Source: Micromonospora fulviviridis (GTDB lineage: Bacteria; Actinomycetota; Actinomycetes; Mycobacteriales; Micromonosporaceae). From it: 64,000 nt of DNA. The stretch is from the NCBI RefSeq assembly GCF_014648395.1, contig NZ_BMRA01000007.1:185991-249990 (forward strand). The letters run 5' to 3'. Both the position numbers and the translations under genes were made by a program. This document shows positions 10,606-22,147 of this stretch, piece by piece (the first letter of the stretch is position 1; the number at the start of each line of letters is the position of its first letter). Below the pieces are notes generated by a model, which saw only the letters and a list, made by a program, of their open reading frames with translations, was not told the DNA's origin and ran no database searches.

Positions 10606-10611
10606 TACGCT
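10606..10611 (+). promoter_or_regulatory. -10 box of the first PglC-like gene (leaderless)
   Basis: TACGCT, then 6 nt, then GTG 10618. Fixes GTG 10618 as start over the in-frame ATG at 10630. Confidence 0.55.
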
Positions 10612-10617
10612 TTCCGC

Positions 10618-11262
10618 GTGAAAGATGCCATGAAGCGCGCCGTCGACCTCACCGTGGCCCTCATCGCCCTGCTGGTGGCGGCACCGGTGCTGGCCGCGGT
10701 GGCGGTCGCGGTGCTGCTCACCATGGGCCGGCCCGTGCTGTTCCGACAGGCGCGGATCGGCCGCCACGGCCGCGAGTTCACCATCCTCAAGTTCCGGTCC
10801 ATGGCGGCCGGCGCCGGCGGCTTCTCCACCGCCGACGACGCGCTGCGGCTGACCCCGCTGGGCCGCTGGCTGCGCGACACCAGCCTGGACGAGTTGCCGA
10901 GCCTCTGGAACGTCGTCCGGGGCGACATGAGCCTGGTCGGGCCGCGTCCGCTGCCGACCAGCTACCGCTTCCGCTACACCCCCGAGCAGTTCCGGCGCCA
11001 CGAGGTCCGGCCCGGCCTCACCGGGCTCGCCCAGGTCAACGGGCGCAACGAGCTCGGCTGGGACGAGAAGTTCGCCTACGACCTCCGGTACGTCGACCAC
11101 CGTGGCCTCCTGCTCGACCTGCGCATCCTGGCCCGTACGGCGGTGGCCGTGCTGCGGCGGCAGGGAATCAGCGCGCCGGGCAGCGCCACCGCGCCCGAGT
11201 TCCGCGGTCGTGCCGCCGCGGAGCAGCCGGTTCCCGCGACCGCCGGCAGTGGTGCCCGGTGA
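10618..11262 (+). CDS. PglC-like polyprenyl-phosphate phosphoglycosyltransferase (first copy)
   Basis: 214 residues. A small monotopic sugar transferase: one N-terminal hydrophobic helix (about residues 10-34) followed directly by the catalytic domain, with PVLFRQARIG, FTILKFRSM, the catalytic Asp-Glu in TSLDELPSLWNV, and GDMSLVGPRPL. It moves a sugar-1-phosphate from a UDP-sugar to undecaprenyl phosphate, starting glycan assembly on the cytoplasmic face. The sugar is unknown; small PglC-type enzymes often use UDP-diNAcBac or related N-acetyl amino sugars. The stop overlaps the acetyltransferase start (GTGA). Close to the enzyme at 17880, sharing long identical blocks, so probably a duplicate. 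Confidence 0.9.
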   Translation: MKDAMKRAVDLTVALIALLVAAPVLAAVAVAVLLTMGRPVLFRQARIGRHGREFTILKFRSMAAGAGGFSTADDALRLTPLGRWLRDTSLDELPSLWNVVRGDMSLVGPRPLPTSYRFRYTPEQFRRHEVRPGLTGLAQVNGRNELGWDEKFAYDLRYVDHRGLLLDLRILARTAVAVLRRQGISAPGSATAPEFRGRAAAEQPVPATAGSGAR

Positions 11263-11903
11263 GCCTCGACCTCGTCGTCGTCGGCTGCGGCGGCCACGGC
11301 CGGGAGATCGCCCAACTGGTGGCGGCGGTCAACGACGCCGCCGCCCGGCCGCCCTGGCGGCTCGTGGGCTTCGTCGACGACAACCCCTCGGAACGCAACC
11401 GCAAGCGGGCCGAGGCGGGCGGGACGCCGTACCTCGGGACGCTCGCGGCGCTCGGCCACCTGTCCCCGCAGACCCACGTCGTGCTCGGCCTGGGCGACCC
11501 CCGGGTCCGGCGGACGGTCGGCGCGCGGGTCGACACGCTCGGCCTGCCCGCCGCGAGCCTCGTGCACCCGGACGCCACCGTGGGGCCCGACCTGGTCGCC
11601 GCCGAGGGCCTGGTGGTGTTCGCCGGCGGCCGGATCACCACCAACGTCACCGCCGGCCGGCACCTGCACGTGAACCAGAACGCCACCCTCGCGCACGACT
11701 GCGTGGTCGGCGACCACGTCTCGCTGCACCCGCTCGCCGCCGTCTCCGGCGACTGCCGCCTGGACGATGCCGCGCTGATCGGCGCGGGGGCCGTGGTCCT
11801 GCCCGGGCTGCGCGTCGGTGCCGGCGCGACCGTCGGCGCGGGCGCCTGCGTGGTGCGAGACGTGCCGCCCGGCACCGTGGTCAAGGGCGTGCCGGCCCGC
11901 TGA
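11259..11903 (+). CDS. NeuD/PglD-type sugar O- or N-acetyltransferase
   Basis: 214 residues from GTG 11259. The N-terminal Rossmann-like subdomain begins VVVGCGGHGREIAQL; after about residue 100 it becomes a left-handed beta-helix of hexapeptide repeats (VGPDLV, VVFAGG, NVTAGR, VNQNATLAHDCVVGDHVSLH), with the expected catalytic histidine in AHDC. It ends KGVPAR, like PglD and NeuD. PglD acetylates the 4-amino group of a UDP-amino sugar in bacillosamine synthesis; NeuD acetylates sialic acid precursors. Its 4-nt overlap with a PglC-like gene favours the first reading. The stop sits 1 nt from that of convergent dgt. Confidence 0.85.
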   Translation: MSLDLVVVGCGGHGREIAQLVAAVNDAAARPPWRLVGFVDDNPSERNRKRAEAGGTPYLGTLAALGHLSPQTHVVLGLGDPRVRRTVGARVDTLGLPAASLVHPDATVGPDLVAAEGLVVFAGGRITTNVTAGRHLHVNQNATLAHDCVVGDHVSLHPLAAVSGDCRLDDAALIGAGAVVLPGLRVGAGATVGAGACVVRDVPPGTVVKGVPAR

Positions 11904-11904
11904 C

Positions 11905-13416
11905 TCAGAGCACGAAGGCGTCCGTCCAGAGGGCGCCGGAGCGGCCGGAGAGCGCATCCAGCATGGCCACCGCCTGCCCGTCGGTGAGCTGCGCGACGAA
12001 GTCGACGATCGCCCGCCCGCGGGCCCGGCCGATCCGGTCCGGGGTACGCGGGTGCAGCTCCGCCTCGGCCAGCTCGACCAGGTCGTGCAGCCGGCGGGGC
12101 AGCCGGGACTCCTCCTCCGGGTCGAGCAGCCACTCCCAGAGCGCCTCCACGAGGGTGCCGAGCAGCCGCGCCTGACCGCGCTGGTGCAGGGCCAGGTCCG
12201 GGCGGGCCAGCACGAACCGGTGGTGGACGAACTTGAGCACCTGCACCTCGTGCCACTGCGGCCGGGCCAGCAGCACGTACCCGGAACGGACATCCGGCTC
12301 GGGGGTCACCGTGATGGCGTCGACGAACCGGGTGGACCAGCGCGCGGAGAACCGGGCCACGTACTGCTCGGCCTCGATCGAGCCGTCGAAGGGCAGCGCC
12401 AGCAGCCCCTCCACCAGCTCCTCGCGGACGTGCTCGACGGCGGCGGCGAACGCCTCGTCGTCGGCGATCCAGGCGTCCTTGCGGTGCAGTTGGCGGCGCA
12501 GCCGCTCGATCGCGGCCCCGGGCCGCCGGCCGGCCGCGGCCAGCGCCGAGGAGGTGATCGCCCGGAAGTGCCCGCACTCGCGCTGCCAGGCCATCAGCTC
12601 GGCGGCCACCGCGCCCTGCTGGAGCACCCCGACCCGGTAGAAGTCCTCCACGTCGTGGATGGCGTACGCGATGTCGTCGGCGGTGTCCATGATCGACGCC
12701 TCCGGGGTCTGCTGCCAGTCCGGGATCCGGCCGGCGAACGGCTCCCGGGCCTGCCGCAGGTCGTCCACCTCGGTCCGGTACGCGCCGAACTTCGCCGACC
12801 CGCTCTCCGGGTCGTCCGGCGGGGCCGCCGCGCCGCGCGGCGCCGGGTCCAGGTGCCGCGGATGCGGGTCCGGGTGGTCCAGCCGGGTCCACGGATACTT
12901 CAGCATGGCCGCCCGGACCGCCGCGGTCAGGTCCAGGCCGGTGGTCGCCGCGCCGCGGATCTCGGTGCTGGTGACGATCCGGTACGACTGCGCGTTGCCC
13001 TCGAAGCCGTCGGCGAGGCCGAGGCGCTGCCGGGCCAGCCGGTCCAGCACCCGCTCCCCCAGGTGCCCGAACGGCGGGTGGCCGAGGTCGTGGGCGAGCG
13101 CGGCGGCCTCCACCACGTCCGGGTCGCAGCCGCCCAGCTTCTCCAGCAGGTCGCGGTGCGCCGGGTCGGCGGTCAACCGCTCGGCGATCGCCCGCGCCAC
13201 CTGCGCCACCTTGAGGCTGTGGGTGAGCCGGTTGTGCACGAGCAGCCCCGAACCGCCCGGGCTGATCACCTGGGTCACCCCGTTCAGCCGGGCGAAGAAG
13301 GGTGAGCCCACGATGCGGTCCCGGTCGGCCCGGAACGGGCTGACGGCGAGGTCACCGAGGGCCCGGGCGCTGCCGCCGAAGAGCCGCCGGGCCCGCGGGT
13401 CCGCAGGTTGCTCCAT
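11905..13416 (-). CDS. dgt: Deoxyguanosinetriphosphate triphosphohydrolase (dNTPase)
   Basis: 503 residues from ATG 13416; the frame extends 21 residues further but the TAGCGT box 7 nt before this ATG marks it as a leaderless start. HD-domain dNTPase: HNRLTHSLKVAQVAR (about residues 61-75) and LAHDLGHPPFGHLGE (about 110-124) carry the metal-binding histidine/aspartate residues, and SIMDTADDIAYAIHDVEDF is the third conserved block. It hydrolyses dGTP or other dNTPs to the nucleoside and triphosphate, affecting dNTP pools. It is convergent with the acetyltransferase and divergent from tex, and has no obvious link to the glycan genes. Confidence 0.92.
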   Translation of the reverse strand: MEQPADPRARRLFGGSARALGDLAVSPFRADRDRIVGSPFFARLNGVTQVISPGGSGLLVHNRLTHSLKVAQVARAIAERLTADPAHRDLLEKLGGCDPDVVEAAALAHDLGHPPFGHLGERVLDRLARQRLGLADGFEGNAQSYRIVTSTEIRGAATTGLDLTAAVRAAMLKYPWTRLDHPDPHPRHLDPAPRGAAAPPDDPESGSAKFGAYRTEVDDLRQAREPFAGRIPDWQQTPEASIMDTADDIAYAIHDVEDFYRVGVLQQGAVAAELMAWQRECGHFRAITSSALAAAGRRPGAAIERLRRQLHRKDAWIADDEAFAAAVEHVREELVEGLLALPFDGSIEAEQYVARFSARWSTRFVDAITVTPEPDVRSGYVLLARPQWHEVQVLKFVHHRFVLARPDLALHQRGQARLLGTLVEALWEWLLDPEEESRLPRRLHDLVELAEAELHPRTPDRIGRARGRAIVDFVAQLTDGQAVAMLDALSGRSGALWTDAFVL

Positions 13417-13423
13417 GATCGCC

Positions 13424-13429
13424 ACGCTA
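13424..13429 (-). promoter_or_regulatory. -10 box of dgt (leaderless)
   Basis: TAGCGT on the minus strand, 7 nt before ATG 13416. Confidence 0.55.
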
Positions 13430-13516
13430 GCGCAGCGGACGGCGGGTGCGGCACAGCCGGTCGGAGCCGACCGGCACAATGCAGGGCGGAACCCACCGGA
13501 GAAGGCGGATCAGATC

Positions 13517-16039
<2,523 letters not shown>

Positions 16040-16045
16040 GGTCCC

Positions 16046-16094
16046 GGGGCGCTGTCGGGCTGACGTCACCGACGCCTCAGCTCGACAGCGCCCC
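16046..16094 (+). terminator. Hairpin downstream of tex
   Basis: Perfect 12-bp arms GGGGCGCTGTCG (16046-16057) and CGACAGCGCCCC (16083-16094). The 25-nt loop contains an inner GCTGA/TCAGC pair. No T run. Confidence 0.55.
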
Positions 16095-16147
16095 TACGAC
16101 GAGCCGCCCGGGGCGAGCGGCACCAGGCGCGCTACCGCGACCACGAG

Positions 16148-16192
16148 ATCTTGGAAACTTGCCGTTCGGAGCGAACGGCAACTGTCCAAGAT
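16148..16192. repeat. 45-nt palindromic element, copy 1
   Basis: A 21-bp stem (16148-16168 with 16172-16192) closed by a 3-nt loop, with two mismatches. Outer end ATCTTGG/CCAAGAT, inner end TTGCCGTTCG/CGAACGGCAA. It has the same length, loop size and core sequence as the element at 39591-39635. It lies in the non-coding gap after tex. Confidence 0.85.
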
Positions 16193-16251
16193 TCGGAGTG
16201 CCGGCCCGCTCCGGCGCGGTCGAGGCGGGGCGGGGCGGGGCGGGCGACGCG

Positions 16252-16257
16252 TACCCT
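16252..16257 (+). promoter_or_regulatory. -10 box of the 144-residue unknown gene (leaderless)
   Basis: TACCCT, then 7 nt, then GTG 16265; supports that start over the earlier in-frame TTG inside the palindromic element. Confidence 0.5.
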
Positions 16258-16264
16258 CGCGGGC

Positions 16265-16699
16265 GTGGGTGGGGACGACGGCCTGGAGTGGCGGGAACGG
16301 CAGCGCCGGGCGGTGCGGGCGCACGCGGCGGCCGACGCCCGGCAGCGGGCCGCCGAGCAGGCGGAGGCCGCGGAACTGGTGGCGCGGTTCGCCGCCGAGG
16401 CGCTGCGGCGCGGGCTGCGCACCGACCGGTTGACGGCGGCCGGCTACGACGGGCGCGGTCGCTACCGGACCCGGATCACCGGCTGGTACGTGGACCGGGC
16501 GCAGAGCCGGGCGGTCGACACCGAGGGTCGTTTCTACCTGCTCACCGTGCCGCCGAGCCTGCGGGCGCGCCTGTTCGGGGCCGACCCGGAGCCCGCCCCG
16601 CCGCCGCTGGTGGTGGGCCGCGGCGGCCGGGACGGCGAGTCGGTGCCCCTGGCGACGCTGCTCAGCCTGCGTCTCGAGGCGGGCGACGACTGGCGCTGA
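16265..16699 (+). CDS. Small cytoplasmic protein of unknown function
   Basis: 144 residues from GTG 16265, chosen because TACCCT lies 7 nt upstream; a longer frame starts at TTG 16151 within the palindromic repeat and is less likely. The first half is a charged Ala/Arg/Glu helix (about residues 8-55, WRERQRRAVRAHAAADARQR). The second half is predicted beta-rich and includes GWYVDRAQSRAVDTEGRFYLLTVP. No signal peptide or membrane segment. I do not recognise the family. Its 3' end overlaps the convergent DUF389 gene by 38 bp. Codon use matches its neighbours, so it looks like a real gene. Confidence 0.6.
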   Translation: MGGDDGLEWRERQRRAVRAHAAADARQRAAEQAEAAELVARFAAEALRRGLRTDRLTAAGYDGRGRYRTRITGWYVDRAQSRAVDTEGRFYLLTVPPSLRARLFGADPEPAPPPLVVGRGGRDGESVPLATLLSLRLEAGDDWR

Positions 16700-17672
16700 C
16701 CCGCGCGGGCCGCTGGTCGGCCCGCTGCCGCGGCACGCCCCGGGCGGACCGCCGCTCGACCCGCCGCCACCAGCAGAGCTGGACGACCAGGGTGAGCAGG
16801 CCGGCCAGCACGATGGCGGCCAGGTTGATCACGAGCTGGAGGGCGGAGCCGGCCGCCTCGTGCCACACCCCGTAGGCGGCGGCGACCGCCACGTTCGCCG
16901 CGGCCGGCACGGTCGTCACCGAGATCAGCACGCCGACCAGCGAGCCGGACTTCTTCGAGGTCAGCGAGAGCATGCCGGCGATCCCGGCGAGCAGGCCGAC
17001 GACCCAGGAGAGCGCGTCCGGGCGCCAGATGAAGTCGGTGAGCGGCCGGTCGGCCAGCAGCATGTCCCGGCTGACCAGCCCGGCGGCGCTGAGCGCCCAG
17101 GTGCTCACGACGGTGACCAGCATGGCGGCGAGGAAGCCGACCACCAGGGCCTGCACCGAGCGGCCGATGATGTGCGGCTGCCGGCGCAGCAGGGCCACGC
17201 AGAGCGCGGCGAGCGGGCCGAACTCGGGGCCGACCACCATCGCGCCGACGATCAGGATGGGCTGGTCGAGCAGCACGCCGATGCCGGCGATCATGGTGGC
17301 CACGGTGATCAGCGCCAGGAAGGTGCCGGTGAGCACGGTCTGCTCGCCGGTCTTCGCGGCGATCTCGTCCCAGACCACGGCGTCCTCGCCGTGGCCGGGG
17401 GCGTCGGCCGCGGCCTTGTCCGCCTGCGCCGAGAGGGTCAGCTCCACGTCGTCGGCGGAGATGCCACCCCGCGCGTCCACGTCGAGTTCCTGGAGTCGGT
17501 GCAGGACCTGGTCGGCGCTCTCCCGGACGACGTCGCAGAGGATCAGGTCGCCGGCGGGCTGGCGGGCGGCGCCGGGGATGACCGCGAGGTGGGTGACGCC
17601 CGGGGCCTCCGCGAGCAGGTCGGCCACGGCCGCGGACCGGTCGGTGGGCGCGATGATCCGCAGGTGCAGCAC
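16662..17672 (-). CDS. DUF389 multi-pass membrane protein
   Basis: 336 residues from GTG 17672, with a GGGGAG ribosome-binding site 5-6 nt upstream. The N-terminal about 100 residues form a soluble ferredoxin-like domain starting LHLRIIAPTDRSAAV. Residues about 115-300 hold six or more membrane segments with the conserved DUF389 block GIGVLLDQPILIVGAMVVGP (about 138-157). The basic C-terminus (VERRSARG to RRPPRDAG) should face the cytoplasm. Function of the family is not established. It overlaps the unknown convergent gene at its 3' end and is divergent from the second PglC-like gene. Confidence 0.85.
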   Translation of the reverse strand: MLHLRIIAPTDRSAAVADLLAEAPGVTHLAVIPGAARQPAGDLILCDVVRESADQVLHRLQELDVDARGGISADDVELTLSAQADKAAADAPGHGEDAVVWDEIAAKTGEQTVLTGTFLALITVATMIAGIGVLLDQPILIVGAMVVGPEFGPLAALCVALLRRQPHIIGRSVQALVVGFLAAMLVTVVSTWALSAAGLVSRDMLLADRPLTDFIWRPDALSWVVGLLAGIAGMLSLTSKKSGSLVGVLISVTTVPAAANVAVAAAYGVWHEAAGSALQLVINLAAIVLAGLLTLVVQLCWWRRVERRSARGVPRQRADQRPARVSASRRPPRDAG

Positions 17673-17705
17673 GTGTCTCCCCTCGCCGGGCCTGGGCAGC
17701 CGCCG

Positions 17706-17711
17706 AGTCTA
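17706..17711 (-). promoter_or_regulatory. Possible -10 box of the DUF389 gene
   Basis: TAGACT on the minus strand, 33 nt before GTG 17672, leaving room for the Shine-Dalgarno sequence seen there. Confidence 0.4.
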
Positions 17712-17866
17712 CTGGCCGGTCCCCGATCTTCACCGGCTCGACCTGCCCCACTGGCGGGCAGGCCGCGTCCTCCCGGCTGGTCCGTCGGTTTATTGAGGGG
17801 GAAAACCCCGGCGGATTCCCTTATCCGGCCTTTTGCCGGCCTTGACCTGACCCGCCGGGAGAGCGT

Positions 17867-17871
17867 GGAGG
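17867..17871 (+). promoter_or_regulatory. Ribosome-binding site that decides the start of the second PglC-like gene
   Basis: GGAGG, 8 nt before GTG 17880. In-frame GTGs at 17865 and 17871 overlap or abut it and are therefore less likely. Upstream, 17797-17839 holds two short hairpins (GGGG-AAAA-CCCC and CCGGC-CTTTT-GCCGG) in an unusually AT-rich stretch, which may be the promoter or leader region. Confidence 0.5.
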
Positions 17872-17879
17872 TGGCACCG

Positions 17880-18592
17880 GTGCCGACGTCTGCTGTGCTC
17901 AGCCCGCCCGCACCCGCGGCCGTGGGGCAGCCGGTCCGCCCGGACCGGCGCAAACGCGTACTCGACGTGGTGGCGGCGCTGCTCCTGCTGATCCTGGCGG
18001 CGCCGGTGACGGCGGTGGTGGCCGTCGCCGTGGCCGTCGGGCTCGGCCGGCCAGTGCTGTTCCGGCAGCCGCGCGCGGGGCGGCACGGCCGTACCTTCCG
18101 GCTGGTGAAGTTCCGCACGATGCGGCCGCCGGACCCGGCGCGCGGGCTCGTCGAGGACGCCGACCGGCTCACCCCGCTGGGGCGGTTCCTGCGGGCCACC
18201 AGCCTGGACGAGCTGCCCTCGCTCTGGAACGTGCTGCGCGGCGACATGAGCCTGGTCGGGCCCCGCCCCCTGCTCCCCGAGTACCTGCCGCGCTATTCCC
18301 CGACCCAGGCCCGCCGGCACGAGGTGCGCCCCGGCATCACCGGCCTGGCGCAGGTACGCGGCCGCAACAGCCTGAGCTGGGAGGACAAGCTGCGGCTCGA
18401 CGTCCGGTACGTGGACACCCGCACCCTCCGGCTCGACCTGTCGATCCTCCTGGCGACCGTCGGCACGGTGCTACGGCGGGAGGGGATCTCGGCCGCCGGC
18501 ATGGCGACCGCGCCCGAGTTCGTCGGCGCCGGAAGCCGGAGCACGGCCGAGTGGCGCGACACCGCCGCCACGACACCCGCCGGGGCTGACCG

Positions 18593-18596
<4 letters not shown>
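17880..18596 (+). CDS. PglC-like polyprenyl-phosphate phosphoglycosyltransferase (second copy)
   Basis: 238 residues from GTG 17880. A Pro/Ala-rich leader of about 20 residues, one hydrophobic helix (about 28-52), then the monotopic phosphoglycosyltransferase core: GRPVLFRQPRAGRHGR, FRLVKFRTM, catalytic Asp-Glu in TSLDELPSLWNV, GDMSLVGPRPL and RPGITGLAQVRGRN. It starts a lipid-linked glycan by moving a sugar phosphate to undecaprenyl phosphate. The stop overlaps the aminotransferase start as ATGA, tying it to amino-sugar supply. It is highly similar to the enzyme at 10618, with the same C-terminal motif (GISA, ATAPEF), so the two are paralogues. Confidence 0.9.
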
Positions 18597-19741
<1,145 letters not shown>

Positions 19742-19747
19742 CGGCCG

Positions 19748-19780
19748 GGTGTCCCGCCGCGGAAGCCGCGGCGGGACACC
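19748..19780. terminator. 15-bp perfect hairpin between convergent glycan operons
   Basis: Arms 19748-19762 and 19766-19780 pair perfectly around an AAG loop (GTGTCCCGCCGCGG / CCGCGGCGGGACAC core). It sits between the aminotransferase stop and the stop of the minus-strand glycosyltransferase at 19791, so it probably ends both transcripts. Confidence 0.7.
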
Positions 19781-19790
19781 GAGTGAACGG

Positions 19791-21026
19791 TCAGCGGCGC
19801 GCCCGAGCGGCGGCCTTCGTGAGGATGTCCTCGAACTGGTCCACGCCCACCGACAACGACATCCGGTCGAGGTAGACCTGTCGGGCCCGCGCCCCCAGCT
19901 CCGCCCGTGCCGCGGGCGCCAGCGCCGCCGCCTCGGCGAACCGCGCGGCGAGCGCCCGCGGGTCCTCCGGGGCGGCCACCAACCCGACCCCGGCCGAGCC
20001 GATGAGCGCGGCCGCGTCGCCGGCCACCGACCCGATCACCGGTGCCCCGCACGCCAGCGCGGCCTGCAGCTTGGACGGGATGGTGCCGGCGAGCGCCGGC
20101 AGGTCGCGCAGGCAGACGAGCTGCCAGTCGGCGGCGGCGTAGAGGTCCGCCATTCGGTCGGCGGGCTGCCGGCCGACGAAACGTACGTTGTCGGCGCCCA
20201 GCCCGGCGGCGAGCCGGCGGGCGGCGTCCTCGTCGGCGCCGGAGCCGACCAGGACCAGGTCGATCCGGTCCCGCACCAGCGCGGCGGCGCGGATCGCCGT
20301 CTCGATGCCCTGGAGCAGCCCGAGGTTGCCGGCGAACATCACGGTGCACCGCCCCCGGTGTCCGATCGCCGCCCGCGCCTCCGCCGACGCCGGCACCGGC
20401 CGGAACAGCCCGTCGTCGGTCCAGTTCCACACCACCCGTACCCGGTCCGGGTCGGCGCCCTGCCGGACCACCAGGTCGGCCATGGTCGGCGAGATCACCA
20501 CGACGGCGGCGGCCACCCGGTACGCGGCGCGCATGAGCCGGGTCAGGCCGCCGGCGAACGCGCGGCCGGCCCAGCCCGTCGGCGCCATCCCCGAGTGCAG
20601 CACGGACTCGGGCCAGAGGTCCTGGACGTGCAGCACGACCGGGGTTCGCCGGGCGATGCGGTGCAGGGCGGCCGCGGCGACCGTGGTGGGCGGCGGGTGG
20701 TAGACGTACGTCACGTCGACGCCCCGCAGGGTGCTCACCCCGGCGAGGGTGCTGGTGGCGGCGAAGGAGGCGAAGCTGAGCACCCGCCGCGCGGCGGAGG
20801 TGTCGTGGCTGGGATAGGACGGCACCCGCCGGACCCGCACCGCGCCCTGCTCCTCACGGTGCCGCCACCGCTGCCGCCAGCCGGGATAGGTGCGGCCGTG
20901 CGGATAGCTGGGGAACGTGGTGAGGACCCGGACCTCGTGCCCCCGCTCGGCGAGCCCCTGGGCCAGGTTCCCCGGGATGAAGACGCCCTCCGGCGGATAC
21001 CACTGGCTGACCAGTCCGATCCTCAC
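19791..21026 (-). CDS. WbuB-like GT4 glycosyltransferase, probable L-FucNAc transferase
   Basis: 411 residues from GTG 21026, which overlaps the capF stop as GTGA; the open frame upstream is a shadow of capF. GT-B fold: N-terminal acceptor domain starting MRIGLVSQWYPPEGVFIPGN, then VLHVQDLWPESVLHSG (about 135-150), and a C-terminal nucleotide-sugar domain with VMFAGNLGLLQG and PSKLQAALACGAPVIGS. This pattern is that of the WbuB family, which in E. coli O-antigen clusters lies beside the L-FucNAc genes. Its position directly after capE and capF supports transfer of L-FucNAc to a lipid-linked glycan, by inference. Last gene of the minus-strand series. Confidence 0.85.
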   Translation of the reverse strand: MRIGLVSQWYPPEGVFIPGNLAQGLAERGHEVRVLTTFPSYPHGRTYPGWRQRWRHREEQGAVRVRRVPSYPSHDTSAARRVLSFASFAATSTLAGVSTLRGVDVTYVYHPPPTTVAAAALHRIARRTPVVLHVQDLWPESVLHSGMAPTGWAGRAFAGGLTRLMRAAYRVAAAVVVISPTMADLVVRQGADPDRVRVVWNWTDDGLFRPVPASAEARAAIGHRGRCTVMFAGNLGLLQGIETAIRAAALVRDRIDLVLVGSGADEDAARRLAAGLGADNVRFVGRQPADRMADLYAAADWQLVCLRDLPALAGTIPSKLQAALACGAPVIGSVAGDAAALIGSAGVGLVAAPEDPRALAARFAEAAALAPAARAELGARARQVYLDRMSLSVGVDQFEDILTKAAARARR

Positions 21027-22147
21027 GCCGGCACCGCCACCCGGGGCGCCAGGTCCACCGGCTCGGCCCAGGTGTCCGGCCGGGCCGGGTCGAACAGCTC
21101 GTTGGTCCAGAAGAGCGTGACCAGCTCGTCCGGGCCGGTGTTGACGATCTTGTGGACCCACATGGTCGGCATGTCGACCAGCACCGGCTCGTCCCCGGAC
21201 ACCGGGAACCGCAGCACCTCGCCGTCGCCGACCCGGCGCAGGCAGATGTCGGCGGCGCCGCGCAGCACCACGAACCGTTCCACCTTGGCCAGGTGGAAGT
21301 GCTCGCCGCGGGTGACGCCGGGCAGGGTCGTCGAGCAGAAGGTCTGTCCCGCTCCCCCGTGCGCCCGGACCGCCTCGACCAGTTCGCCGCGGGCGTCGGC
21401 CCGCCGGGTCAGCGGCATCGGGTAGTGCGCCGGGAAGCAGTGCGAGCGGTAGGTGTTGAACAGCCGGACGTGGTGCCGGTCGGGCAGCGCCGGGATGTCC
21501 CCGACCCGGTAGCCGGTCGCCATCGTGGTGAGCCGGTCGGCGAGTTCCCGGACGCCGATGCGCAGCGCGGGCAGCGCCGGGTCCCACGAGCCGCCGGCCG
21601 GGACGCCGGCGAGCCGCGCCGCCGCGTCCGTGACGTGCACCAGGTCGAGCTGCCGGTCCTGGTGGACCTCCGGCCGGCCGCCCTCGGCCAGGACCCGGCA
21701 GAAGGTGGCGACCACCGAGTTGTAGAACGGTCGGCCGTGCTCGCCGTACAGGTTGGGCAGCGGCACGTCGTCGAGGGGCAGGCCGGTGTCCGCCAGCACG
21801 GCCGCCGCGGCGGCCTTGCCGTCGCCGTACGGGGTGCCGTTGCCGGCCTGCACCGAGTTCGCGTAGACCACCCCGCCGGGCGGGACGGGCGCGGCCCGCA
21901 GCCCGTCGGCCAGCGCGGCGGCCAACCGGACGTTGCCGGCCGCCACCTCGGTCGGGTCGTCGGCCCGGTTCACCCCGGCCAGGTGCAGCACCCGGTCGAC
22001 GCCGCTCACCCTGGCGGCGACCCGCGCCGGGTCGGCCAGGTCGGCCCGGGTGAGGACGACCGGCTCCGGCCAGCCCAGGGCGCGCAGCAGCACCCGGACG
22101 TGCCAGCCGAGGAAGCCGCCGGCCCCGGTGAGGGCCAGCCTCAGCAT
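21023..22147 (-). CDS. capF: CapF/FnlB-type bifunctional reductase (SDR domain plus C-terminal cupin)
   Basis: 374 residues from ATG 22147, which overlaps the capE stop by 7 bp. SDR part: LTGAGGFLGWHV (residues 5-16), YGDGK with the Tyr-Lys pair (about 125-129). Cupin part from about residue 245: GVTRGEHFHLAKVERFVVL with the metal-binding histidines and glutamate, and VDMPTMWVHKIVNTG. In the known pathway CapF epimerises C-3 and reduces the 4-keto group of the CapE product, giving UDP-2-acetamido-2,6-dideoxy-L-talose. Length (S. aureus CapF is about 369) and domain order agree. Translation is coupled to capE upstream and to the glycosyltransferase downstream. Confidence 0.92.
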   Translation of the reverse strand: MLRLALTGAGGFLGWHVRVLLRALGWPEPVVLTRADLADPARVAARVSGVDRVLHLAGVNRADDPTEVAAGNVRLAAALADGLRAAPVPPGGVVYANSVQAGNGTPYGDGKAAAAAVLADTGLPLDDVPLPNLYGEHGRPFYNSVVATFCRVLAEGGRPEVHQDRQLDLVHVTDAAARLAGVPAGGSWDPALPALRIGVRELADRLTTMATGYRVGDIPALPDRHHVRLFNTYRSHCFPAHYPMPLTRRADARGELVEAVRAHGGAGQTFCSTTLPGVTRGEHFHLAKVERFVVLRGAADICLRRVGDGEVLRFPVSGDEPVLVDMPTMWVHKIVNTGPDELVTLFWTNELFDPARPDTWAEPVDLAPRVAVPA

